Origin: Streptomyces sp. CG4
GTDB lineage: Bacteria; Actinomycetota; Actinomycetes; Streptomycetales; Streptomycetaceae
Direction of reading: 5' to 3'
NCBI RefSeq assembly: GCF_041080655.1
Contig: NZ_CP163525.1
Location: 7,130,001 to 7,194,000, forward strand
DNA: 64,000 bases
The translations under genes and the position numbers were made by a program. Within the stretch, counting starts at the first letter, position 1. Every line of letters begins with the position of its first letter. Positions 8,400-15,809 of the stretch are shown here, piece by piece. The notes beneath the pieces are model-generated. The model was given only the letters and a program-made list of their open reading frames with translations, was not told where the DNA came from and ran no database searches.

Positions 8400-9143
8400 T
8401 CACACGCCGGCACCACGACGAGCCGGAAGTGCCGGAAGTACTCCCGCACATCGTCGTCGGAGCGCGGCCGGGCGACTATGGGCGGCGCCGCCCGACCCCG
8501 TGAACCCCGCCATCGGGTGAGCCGACTGGTCAGCCTTCACTGTCCCTCTGACCTGCGGGGGGGGGTGCCCCTCAGCCGTTCCGGGCGAGTGGGGAGCCGG
8601 GAGGTCGATGAGGTCGCTGACCCCGGCGACTTCCTGGAGGGTCCGGGCCAGCGAGGTCAGGGACCTGCGGACCGCCGCGATCTGCGCGCGGAGCGCGTCC
8701 GCGTGGTCCCACTCCCGCTCCCACTCCAGGGGATCGGTGCCCTCCGGCCGTCGGGACTCATGGGCGGTGAGGCGCGGATGCCAGGTGCCGAGGAGCGGGC
8801 GCAGGACGCGGTTGAGGACGGTGACCGCGAGGACGCCGAAGCTCACATGGCCGGGCGCCAGGGGCGGGGCGACGTCGGGGCCGTAGCGGCGCAGGATCTC
8901 CCGGGTGGTGGTGAAGAACGTGTACAGCGAGGACAGCGCCTCGCGCAGAAATCCCTCGTCGCGGCCCAGTTCCTCCACCGAGACCCGGGTCACCAGCTCC
9001 AGATACAGCTCCCAGGCCGCACTGCGCTCCGCGTCGGCGGGCTCCCAGGTGCCGGAGAGCTCGCCGACGAACGGGATCGTGAGCTTGGCCGTGATCTGCG
9101 AGGGACCGCTCGGTCGCCGTCGCCTGCGCTGCCTGTGTGCCAT
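8400..9143 (-). CDS. WHPRL-domain protein divergent from the TIR-STAND gene
   Basis: A 247-residue protein of unknown function. Residues 30-180 align by eye with residues 505-645 of the neighbouring TIR-STAND protein. Shared blocks include ELVTR(V/I)(S/G)V(E/Q)EL, LREALSSL, a helix ending (L/I)RP(L/F)..TWHPRL, then E.RRP and an (L/M)RA.(I/L)AA.R segment. The domain is predicted to be helical. The ATG at 9143 follows GGGGAGGG. After the conserved part the frame runs through a 9-base G/C homopolymer (8557-8565) into a low-quality tail overlapping the GNAT pseudogene. Both other frames would stop within about a dozen codons, so the natural C-terminus is probably near 8550. It is likely a partner or regulator of the TIR protein. 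Confidence 0.7.
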   Translation of the reverse strand: MAHRQRRRRRPSGPSQITAKLTIPFVGELSGTWEPADAERSAAWELYLELVTRVSVEELGRDEGFLREALSSLYTFFTTTREILRRYGPDVAPPLAPGHVSFGVLAVTVLNRVLRPLLGTWHPRLTAHESRRPEGTDPLEWEREWDHADALRAQIAAVRRSLTSLARTLQEVAGVSDLIDLPAPHSPGTAEGHPPPQVRGTVKADQSAHPMAGFTGSGGAAHSRPAALRRRCAGVLPALPARRGAGV

Positions 9144-9181
9144 GATCGCCCTCCCCGGTACCCACAGTAGGGTAAGTCGCC
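9144..9181. promoter_or_regulatory. compact divergent promoter of the TIR / WHPRL genes
   Basis: Only 38 bases separate the two divergent starts. On the plus strand TAGGGT (9168-9173) lies 8 bases before the GTG at 9182, the spacing of a leaderless -10 element. On the minus strand a GGGGAGGG ribosome-binding site serves the 9143 start, so that transcript must start at or inside the TIR gene. The two transcripts therefore probably overlap or compete. Confidence 0.5.
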
Positions 9182-11131
9182 GTGTGGGACGTCTTCCTCA
9201 GCTACAGCCGCGGTGATGTGGAGCGGGTCCGTCCGCTCGTCCGTGCGCTACGCGACGGCGGGCTGACGGTGTTCACCGACGAGACCGGCGTCGCCTCCTT
9301 CGCCGGCATCAGCGACACCATCCGGCGCGAACTGGGCCGTTCCAAGGCGCTGCTGGCCTACTACTCGGCCGCCTACCCCGAGCGGGAGGCCTGCCAGTGG
9401 GAGCTGACGACCGCCTATCTCGCGGGACTCGGGGAGGGCGATCCGCGGCGCCGGGTCATGGTCGTCAATCCGGAGCCCACCACCGGGCACATCCACCCCG
9501 TCGAACTCCGCGACGCCCGGCACGCCTCCGCCCACGATCCCGCCGCCCTCGTGGCCGATGTACGCGAACACGTCGCACGGCTGGCCGGGCCCATGGCCCT
9601 CCGGGAGCGCGGCGGGCGGGGCCGGTACCGGGCGCCGGAGCCGCACCCGGAGTTCGTCGGCCGGCTGTCCGAACTCTGGCGGGTGCACTCCGCGCTGCAC
9701 GCCCACGCGGCCCCGCTCACCGTCGGCCGGTCCGCCACCCGCACGGTGCAGATCCGGGGCATGGCCGGCATCGGCAAGACACTCCTCGCCGACGAGTACG
9801 CGGTCCGCTTCGAGGCGGCGTACCCCGGCGGTGTGTTCCGGCTGGACGGACGGGACCACGAGGGGTCGTTGCGCGCTTGCGGCCTGGATGGCGGGGCACA
9901 GCCGCTCTTCCAGTACTTCGAAAGCGTCGGCGAACCGTTCCTGTGGATCGTCGACGCCGTCGCTCCGGAAAGGACACCCTGGCAGACCGTCGCGGCGATG
10001 GCGGCACCGCATCCGCTCGGCCACACCGTCTTCACTCTGCGCAGCCGCGCATACGACGCGCTCGGCACGCCCGTCGACCTGGGGCCGCTCGACGACGTCC
10101 ACGCGCGCGAACTGGTCGGCGGGGACGGAGCGTTGGCCGAGGCGGTCGGCGGCCACCCGCTCGCCCTGGCGCTGCTCGGCCGTGCCCTGCAGGCCGGGCA
10201 CCGTGCCCACGATCTGTCCGAGCGGCTGCACGCCCGGGGCGGCTCCCTTCTCGACTCGCTCGCCGGCGACGACGTCACCGCGGCCGTCGTCCACGACGTG
10301 GACACCGCCGACGCGGCGGACGCACTGCGCTGTGCGGCGGCCCTGTACCCCCTGCCGGTGACCGCCGAGGACGTGTGCCGGGTGCTGGCCGCCGTCGACC
10401 GGGTGCCGCAGGTCGTGGCGGGCCGGCGCGCGGGCAACGGCATCGCGGAACTGCGCACGCGCAGCCTGCTCACTCCGGTCGCCGAGACGGCCCACGGCCA
10501 TGCCGACGGCGACCGCTGGTCCCTGCACCCCGTGACCCTGCACGCCTGGCACCAGCACGACCCCGCGCCCGCCCGTACCGAAGCCCTGCGGCACGCGGCC
10601 CTGCGCACCCTCTGCGGCCACCGCGAGCCGGTTAGGCTGGCCCTACCCGGAAGCCGTAGGGAGGCCCTCGTGTCAGCAGCCCCCAGCGAGTCGGAGCGGA
10701 TGGCGGCCTTCGACATCCAGGTCGAGCTGGTGACCCGGATCGGCGTGCAGGAACTGGCACCCGGCACCGGCAGCCTGCGCGAGGCACTGTCCTCGCTGAA
10801 GTCGCTCATCGACTTCACCCGCGGCACGCTGCACACCTACAGCATCCGCCTGGAGCAGGGCACCGCCGAGGGCGCCGCCACGGTGCAGAGCCTCGCCTAC
10901 GCCCTGATCAATGACACCATCCGGCCCTTCACCAGCACCTGGCACCCCCGGCTCGCCGCGTACGAGGCCCGCCGCCCCGCCGATGTCGCACCGCTCGACC
11001 ACGAGCCTGCCTGGCCGGAGGCGGCTCGGATGCGGGCCGATCTCGCCGCGCTGCGCGAGCCGTTGCGGCGCATCGCGGAGGGTCTCGCGGAAATCTCGGG
11101 AGCGGACTTCGGGATCGCTGCGGCAGGCTGA
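9182..11131 (+). CDS. TIR-STAND (NB-ARC-like) NTPase with C-terminal WHPRL domain
   Basis: A 649-residue protein with three parts. Residues 1-135 are a TIR domain: WDVFLSYSRGD at the start, and ACQWELTTAY with Glu74 in the NADase catalytic position. Residues 150-490 are a STAND/NB-ARC-like NTPase: Walker A GMAGIGKT (193-200), Walker B-like FLWIVDAV (253-260), an Arg sensor in VFTLRSRAYD, a GGHPLALALLG motif of the GLPLA type, and a winged-helix-like region ending LHPVTLHAW. Residues 497-649 are a helical domain also found in the divergent gene. TIR plus STAND is an established architecture of antiphage and NLR-like systems, in which ligand-triggered oligomers deplete NAD. No repeat sensor domain is present, so the WHPRL domain may sense or recruit. 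GTG 9182 is probably leaderless. Confidence 0.85.
   Translation: MWDVFLSYSRGDVERVRPLVRALRDGGLTVFTDETGVASFAGISDTIRRELGRSKALLAYYSAAYPEREACQWELTTAYLAGLGEGDPRRRVMVVNPEPTTGHIHPVELRDARHASAHDPAALVADVREHVARLAGPMALRERGGRGRYRAPEPHPEFVGRLSELWRVHSALHAHAAPLTVGRSATRTVQIRGMAGIGKTLLADEYAVRFEAAYPGGVFRLDGRDHEGSLRACGLDGGAQPLFQYFESVGEPFLWIVDAVAPERTPWQTVAAMAAPHPLGHTVFTLRSRAYDALGTPVDLGPLDDVHARELVGGDGALAEAVGGHPLALALLGRALQAGHRAHDLSERLHARGGSLLDSLAGDDVTAAVVHDVDTADAADALRCAAALYPLPVTAEDVCRVLAAVDRVPQVVAGRRAGNGIAELRTRSLLTPVAETAHGHADGDRWSLHPVTLHAWHQHDPAPARTEALRHAALRTLCGHREPVRLALPGSRREALVSAAPSESERMAAFDIQVELVTRIGVQELAPGTGSLREALSSLKSLIDFTRGTLHTYSIRLEQGTAEGAATVQSLAYALINDTIRPFTSTWHPRLAAYEARRPADVAPLDHEPAWPEAARMRADLAALREPLRRIAEGLAEISGADFGIAAAG
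10658..10672 (+). promoter_or_regulatory. internal ribosome-binding site and GTG start inside the TIR gene
   Basis: AGGGAGG (10658-10664) lies 5 bases before an in-frame GTG (10670) exactly at the domain boundary, and TAGGCT (10633-10638) sits upstream. Initiation here would yield a separate 153-residue WHPRL-domain protein beginning VSAAPSESERM, parallel to the stand-alone divergent copy. Confidence 0.5.
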
Positions 11132-11135
11132 GGCC

Positions 11136-11900
11136 ATGCCGCACTCTTCCGATGCCGACTTCCTCAGCCGTACCGCCGACCGCCTCGCCGCGCTCCCCGC
11201 CGTCCGGGCCGTCGCCCTCGGCGGCTCCCGGGCCCAGGGCACCCACCGGGACGACAGCGACTGGGACCTGGCCGTCTACTACCGCGGCTCCTTCGACCCC
11301 GACGATCTGCGGGCCGTCGGCTGGGCGGGGGAGGTGTCCGAGGTCGGCGCGTGGGGCGGCGGGGTGTTCAACGGCGGGGCGTGGCTGACGGTCGACGGGC
11401 GCCGGGTGGATGTGCACTACCGGGACCTGGACGTGGTCGAGCACGAGCTGGCGGAGGCCGAGGAGGGCCGGTTCCGGGTGGAGCCGCTGCTCTTCCATCT
11501 CGCCGGCATTCCCAGCTATCTGATCGTGGCCGAACTGGCCGGCAACCAGGTCCTCAGGGGCACCCTGCCCCGCCCCGCGCGCTACCCGGCCAAGCTCCGC
11601 GCCACCGCCGCCGAGCGCTGGCACGGCACCGCCCGCGCCACCCTCGGCTATGCCAAGGCCAACCACGCGCCCCACGGCCGCCTCACGGAGACCGCCGGGG
11701 CCATCGCCACGGCCGCCGCCCAGGCCGCCCACGGAGTGCTCGCGGCCCGCGGTGAGTGGGTGACGAACGAGAAGCGGCTGCTGGAGCGGGCCGGGCTGCG
11801 GGACATGGACACGGTGGTGGGCGCGCTGCGGGCCGAACCCGACGCGCTGCACCGTGCCGTCACGGAAGCCGAGCGCATCATCGGGGAATTGCGTTCATAA
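11136..11900 (+). CDS. nucleotidyltransferase-fold protein
   Basis: A 254-residue protein of the DNA polymerase-beta-like nucleotidyltransferase fold. The active-site signature is ALGGSRAQGTHRDDSDWDLA (GS motif and the D-x-D metal pair), and the third acidic residue is in RRVDVHYRDLD. A helical C-terminal half follows (residues 125-254), as in kanamycin-nucleotidyltransferase-like proteins. It starts 4 bases after the TIR stop, so the two genes are probably cotranscribed. The start has only a weak ribosome-binding site (CTGAGG) and may rely on coupling. Many stand-alone homologues exist in Streptomyces, so its place in the TIR system is inferred only from position. Confidence 0.75.
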   Translation: MPHSSDADFLSRTADRLAALPAVRAVALGGSRAQGTHRDDSDWDLAVYYRGSFDPDDLRAVGWAGEVSEVGAWGGGVFNGGAWLTVDGRRVDVHYRDLDVVEHELAEAEEGRFRVEPLLFHLAGIPSYLIVAELAGNQVLRGTLPRPARYPAKLRATAAERWHGTARATLGYAKANHAPHGRLTETAGAIATAAAQAAHGVLAARGEWVTNEKRLLERAGLRDMDTVVGALRAEPDALHRAVTEAERIIGELRS

Positions 11901-12042
11901 AGAACCCTGCCGACCCGGCATCTTTCACCTTCCTGAAACGTGATCGCCCTGTCCCCCCGGCGAACCCGCCCTACCGTGGAGGCACGGTCCACGGCCACTG
12001 TCGTCCGACGGCCCACCCCGCCCTCGTACGAACAGGAGCCCC

Positions 12043-14421
12043 GTGTCCCGGCCCGCCGTACCCCTCTGGCTCGCCCATGCCCTGCGCGCGCAGCGCGGTC
12101 CCGTGCCCTGGGGCGCGGTGATCCGGGGCGCGCTCGCCGCCGGACCGCTGCTGTCCGCCGGGTTGCTCGCCGGGCGGACATCCCTGGGCGTGCTCGCCGC
12201 CATCGCCGCGATGCTCGCCGGCATCAACGACCGCCCCGGCAGCCGGCGGGCCGCCGTCCAGCGGCTCGGGGTGCCCGCGCTGGCCGGCGCCCTCGGACTG
12301 CTCGTGGGCACGTACGCCGGGCAGGGGCTGGCCGCCGTACCGCTCACCCTGGCGCTCACCGGGCTCGGGCTGGTCGCCGGCGGGGTCAGCGCGGTCGGGC
12401 CCGTCGCCTCCGCCGCGGGAACCCACCTGCTCGTCGGTGCCGCGCTCGGCGCCGGGATGCCGGCGGCCGAGAGCGGCCTGCTGCGGGCGCTCGCCTTCCT
12501 CACCGGCGCCGGGTGGCTGCTCCTGCTGCGGCTCGCCCTGCCCACACCCGGTTCGCTCGCCGGGGACTTCCGGTTCGACGGGGAGCGCGCGGCGGTCGCC
12601 GAGGTGTACGACGCCGTCGCCGACCTGGTCGAGGCCGTGGGCGGACCGCGGGCCACCGCGCGGCGGGCCGCGCTCACCGCCGCGCTCGACCACGCCCAGG
12701 ACGCCCTGGCCGGACCACGGCTGCGCCGGTACGCCGGCTCCGCCGCCGAGCGCCGGCTGCACGCCCAGTACGCGGCCGCCCTGCCCCTCGCGGAGGCCGC
12801 CACCGCCCTGTTCTGGGTGGGCGAGCCGGTCTCGGCGCGGGCCGCGGAAGGGCCCCGGCGGCTCGCCGCCGCCGTCCGCGGCAACACCGGCACCGGCCCG
12901 CTGCCCGCCCCACACCGGTCGGCGCCCGCCCTGCGCGCCCTCGACGACGCCCTGCTGCGCGCCGCCGAGGCCTTCGACCGGGCGGACGGCCCGCGGCAGC
13001 GGCCGCTCACCCGGCACCGGGGCGCCAGGGACGCCCTGCGCGCCGCGTTCGGCACCGGCGGACGCGAGTACGGGCTGCGCGTCGCCCTCTGCTTCGGCGC
13101 CAGCGCCGCCATCGCCCAGGCGCTGCACCACACCCGCTGGTACGGCCCGCACCAGCACTGGTACTGGCTGCCCGCCACCGCCGTCTTCCTCGTCAAGCCC
13201 GACCTCGGGCCGCTCGTCTCCCGGGTGCTGTGCCGGGCCGCCGGGACGGTGCTGGGTGCCCTTGTGTTCGCCGGGCTCGCCGCGCTGCTGCCCCGGCCCG
13301 CGGGGCTGATCGCGCTGGTCGCGGTCTGCGGGGCACTGGTCCCGGTCGCCACCCGGCACTTCGCCGCGCAGACCGCCGTCGTCACCGCCCTCGTCCTCGC
13401 CCTGGTCATGGCCGGCGGCGAGCCGCAGGCCTCCGTCAGCCGCATCGGCGAGACCCTGCTGGCCTGCGCGCTCGTGCTGATCGTCGGGCATCTGCCGATG
13501 CCGGGCAGGCGCGGCGGCGGGGTACGAGCACGGCTCGCCGTCGCCGGCAGCGCCGCACAGGCCTATCTCACACACGTCCTCGGCGAGTCCGCCGCCCTCG
13601 CCGACCCCGACGCTCCCGGTGAGAGCGGTGACCTTGGCACGTCCGGTGGCGTCGGTCGGTCTGGCGCTCTCGGCGTGTCCGGTGGCCTCGGTGAGTCCGG
13701 TGTTCTCGGTCGGTCTGGCGCTCTCGGCGAGTCCGGCGGCTTTGGCGGCCTCGGCATGTCCGGCGGCCCCGGCGCTCCCGGTGAGAGTGGTGACCCTGGC
13801 GTGTCCGGTGCCGTCGGCCGGTCTGGCGATCTTGGTAAGTGTGGTGGCCTTGGTGAGTCCGGTGTTCTCGGTCGGTCCGGCGTTTTCGGCGAGTCCGGCG
13901 GCTTTGGCGGCCTCGGCACGTCCGGCGGCCCCGGCGCTCCCGGCGAGAGTGGTGACCTTGGCGCGTCCGATGTCGTCGGCCGGTCTGGCGATCTTGGTGA
14001 GTGCGGTGGCCTTGGTGAGTCCGGTGTTCTCGGCGGCCCCGGCGCTCCCGGTGAGAGCGGTGGCCTCGGCGTGTCCGGTGCTCTCGGTCGGTCTGGCGCT
14101 CTCGGCGCGTCCGGTGTCCTCGGTCGGTCCGGTGACCGCGCCGAGCGGTGGGTGCTGCGCCGGGAGGCCTATCGCACCCTCGCCGAGGCCCGTACCGCGA
14201 TCGCGCTCGCCGCGGCCGAACTGCCCGCCCTCGCCCGGCACACCGCCGGCACGGACGCCGTCGCGGACGTCCTGGAGCGACTTGTCGACACGATCACGGC
14301 CTGCGCCGTCCACCTCGATGACACCGGCCGGCTCACCCCTCGGCACCTCGCCCAACTGCGCGAAGCACTATGGGAGTTGGAGACACAGGGGGCCGAGGTG
14401 CCGCTGTCCGCCGCCGCATAG
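12043..14421 (+). CDS. FUSC family membrane protein with a large Gly/Ser repeat insert
   Basis: A 792-residue inner-membrane protein of the fusaric-acid-resistance/aromatic-acid exporter superfamily. There are two blocks of about six membrane helices (residues 25-165 and 345-490), and the second contains the typical WYGPHQHWYWLPATAVFLVK, then PDLGPLVSRVL. A cytoplasmic helical domain runs from 165 to 340. Residues 523-699 are a striking repeat, (G-x-S/L-G) with units like GESGVLGRSG, which interrupts the C-terminal helical domain; RREAYRTLAEARTAIAL resumes after it. GTG 12043 follows ACAGGAG. The substrate is unknown. The next gene's promoter overlaps its 3' end. Confidence 0.85.
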   Translation: MSRPAVPLWLAHALRAQRGPVPWGAVIRGALAAGPLLSAGLLAGRTSLGVLAAIAAMLAGINDRPGSRRAAVQRLGVPALAGALGLLVGTYAGQGLAAVPLTLALTGLGLVAGGVSAVGPVASAAGTHLLVGAALGAGMPAAESGLLRALAFLTGAGWLLLLRLALPTPGSLAGDFRFDGERAAVAEVYDAVADLVEAVGGPRATARRAALTAALDHAQDALAGPRLRRYAGSAAERRLHAQYAAALPLAEAATALFWVGEPVSARAAEGPRRLAAAVRGNTGTGPLPAPHRSAPALRALDDALLRAAEAFDRADGPRQRPLTRHRGARDALRAAFGTGGREYGLRVALCFGASAAIAQALHHTRWYGPHQHWYWLPATAVFLVKPDLGPLVSRVLCRAAGTVLGALVFAGLAALLPRPAGLIALVAVCGALVPVATRHFAAQTAVVTALVLALVMAGGEPQASVSRIGETLLACALVLIVGHLPMPGRRGGGVRARLAVAGSAAQAYLTHVLGESAALADPDAPGESGDLGTSGGVGRSGALGVSGGLGESGVLGRSGALGESGGFGGLGMSGGPGAPGESGDPGVSGAVGRSGDLGKCGGLGESGVLGRSGVFGESGGFGGLGTSGGPGAPGESGDLGASDVVGRSGDLGECGGLGESGVLGGPGAPGESGGLGVSGALGRSGALGASGVLGRSGDRAERWVLRREAYRTLAEARTAIALAAAELPALARHTAGTDAVADVLERLVDTITACAVHLDDTGRLTPRHLAQLREALWELETQGAEVPLSAAA
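13612..14145. repeat. 9-bp-periodic coding repeat in the FUSC gene
   Basis: About 530 bases of degenerate 9- and 18-bp units such as GGTGAGTCC, GGTGTTCTC and GGTCGGTCT are arranged in longer duplicated blocks (for example the GGCTTTGGCGGCCTCGGC segments near 13737 and 13903). All six frames stay almost stop-free. The length is a multiple of three, so the gene stays in frame. Confidence 0.9.
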
Positions 14422-14436
14422 CCGTACCGTGGGCCC

Positions 14437-15789
14437 ATGCGTGCCGCTCCCGCCGATCTGGTCATCACCGGCTGCACCGTGCTCGTCCATGACGAGGACG
14501 AGCGGATCGGGTTCCGTCCGGACGCGGCGATCGTCGTGCGCGACCGGGTCATCGAGTCCGTGACGACGGCCGCCGAGGTGCGGGATCTGCCGGCCGCGGA
14601 GCGGATCGAGGCGCACGGACAGGTCGCCATGCCGGGGCTGATCAACTGCCATACGCACGCGCCGATGGCGGTGCTGCGCGGTCTCGCCGAGGATCTGCCG
14701 ATCGAGGAGTGGTTCAACGACGTCGTCTGGCCCGTCGAGTCCAACCTCACCGCCGACGACGTGGAATGGGGCGCCCGGCTCGCCTGCGCCGAGATGATTC
14801 GGGGCGGGGTGACCTGCTTCGCCGACCACTACTTCCACATGGACAAGGTCGCCGCCGTCGTCGCCGAGTCCGGCCTGCGCGCCCACCTCGGGGAGGCCTA
14901 CTTCTCCAGCCAGGGCCCCGAAGGGCTGGAGCGCTCGGCGGAGTTCGCCCTGCGCCACCGCGGCGGCGCCGACGGCCGTATCACCACCGCCCTCGCCCCG
15001 CACGCCCCCTACACCGTCACCGACCCCGACCTCGCCGCCACCGCCGAACTCGCCCGCGCACACGGCCTGCCCGTCCACCTCCACGCCGCCGAGAACCGCG
15101 ACCAGACCGACGCCAGCCTCGCCCGGCACGGCCTCACCCCCATCGAGGTCCTGGACCGGACCGGACTGCTCGACACCGACCTGCTCATCGCGCACGGCAC
15201 CGGCATCATCGAGCGCGACCTCCCGCTGCTGGCCCGTACCGGTGGTCGTACGGCCGTGGCGACCGCGCCCCGCGGCTATCTCAGATTCGCCTGGCCGGCC
15301 ACCACTCCGGTACGGGCCCTACGCACGGCCGGCGTCCCCGTCGGACTCGCCACCGACGGCGCCGCCTCCAACAACTCCCTCGACGTCTGGGAGTCGATGA
15401 CGCTCACCGCCCTGATCCAGAAGGCGACCGAAGGCGACCCCCGCTGGCTGACCTCCCGTCAGGCTCTGCACCACGCCACCCTGCAGAGCGCCCGCGCGGT
15501 CGGCCTCGGCGGCAGCGTGGGATCCCTCGCGCCCGGCCGGCGCGCCGACCTCATCCTGGTCGACCTCACCGGCCCGCACACCCAGCCCGTCCACGACCTC
15601 GCCGCCACCCTCGTGCACAGCGCCCGCGCGTCGGACGTCCGCACCACCGTCGTCGACGGCCGGATCCTGATGCGCGACCGCGAACTGCTCACCCTCGATC
15701 TCCCCGCCGTCGTCAGCGAGTTGGGGGCCCGCCTGCCCGCACTGACCGACCGGAGCCATGGGCGGCGCATCCAGGAGTACGACATCTGA
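14437..15789 (+). CDS. amidohydrolase, MtaD/8-oxoguanine-deaminase-like
   Basis: A 450-residue TIM-barrel metal-dependent deaminase. Motifs are GLINCHTHAPMAVLRG (metal HxH), VHLHAAENRDQ (metal His and catalytic Glu region), DLLIAHGTGI (third His) and LATDGAASNNSLDVWESM (catalytic Asp). A beta-sandwich flanks the barrel at both ends (AIVVRDRVIESV and LVDLTGPHTQP). Family members deaminate S-adenosylhomocysteine, 5'-methylthioadenosine, 5'-deoxyadenosine, 8-oxoguanine or triazines; the substrate cannot be fixed here. TACCGT lies 6 bases before the ATG, suggesting a leaderless transcript. The P450 gene follows after 20 bases and is probably cotranscribed. Confidence 0.85.
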   Translation: MRAAPADLVITGCTVLVHDEDERIGFRPDAAIVVRDRVIESVTTAAEVRDLPAAERIEAHGQVAMPGLINCHTHAPMAVLRGLAEDLPIEEWFNDVVWPVESNLTADDVEWGARLACAEMIRGGVTCFADHYFHMDKVAAVVAESGLRAHLGEAYFSSQGPEGLERSAEFALRHRGGADGRITTALAPHAPYTVTDPDLAATAELARAHGLPVHLHAAENRDQTDASLARHGLTPIEVLDRTGLLDTDLLIAHGTGIIERDLPLLARTGGRTAVATAPRGYLRFAWPATTPVRALRTAGVPVGLATDGAASNNSLDVWESMTLTALIQKATEGDPRWLTSRQALHHATLQSARAVGLGGSVGSLAPGRRADLILVDLTGPHTQPVHDLAATLVHSARASDVRTTVVDGRILMRDRELLTLDLPAVVSELGARLPALTDRSHGRRIQEYDI

Positions 15790-15809
15790 GTCCGCGTAGG
15801 CTGAAGATC

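Larger units (their letters stand above)
7920..8480 (-). pseudogene. decayed GNAT acetyltransferase
   Basis: GNAT signatures appear in order but in different frames on the minus strand. First comes DDDVREYFRHFRLVVVPA, then LTPDPAWRGRGLGDRFVAPA (the acetyl-CoA loop RGxGxG), then VNRPARRFHER. After a frame change there is DFTAVGVTD, and finally EREPDVRYVRRP with a stop at 7920. The 7-bp array at 8318-8373 and a 26-bp duplication at 7993-8056 sit inside it; neither length is a multiple of 3, so they plausibly caused the frame changes. No intact frame exists. Its 5' end overlaps the tail of the WHPRL-domain gene. Confidence 0.65.
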
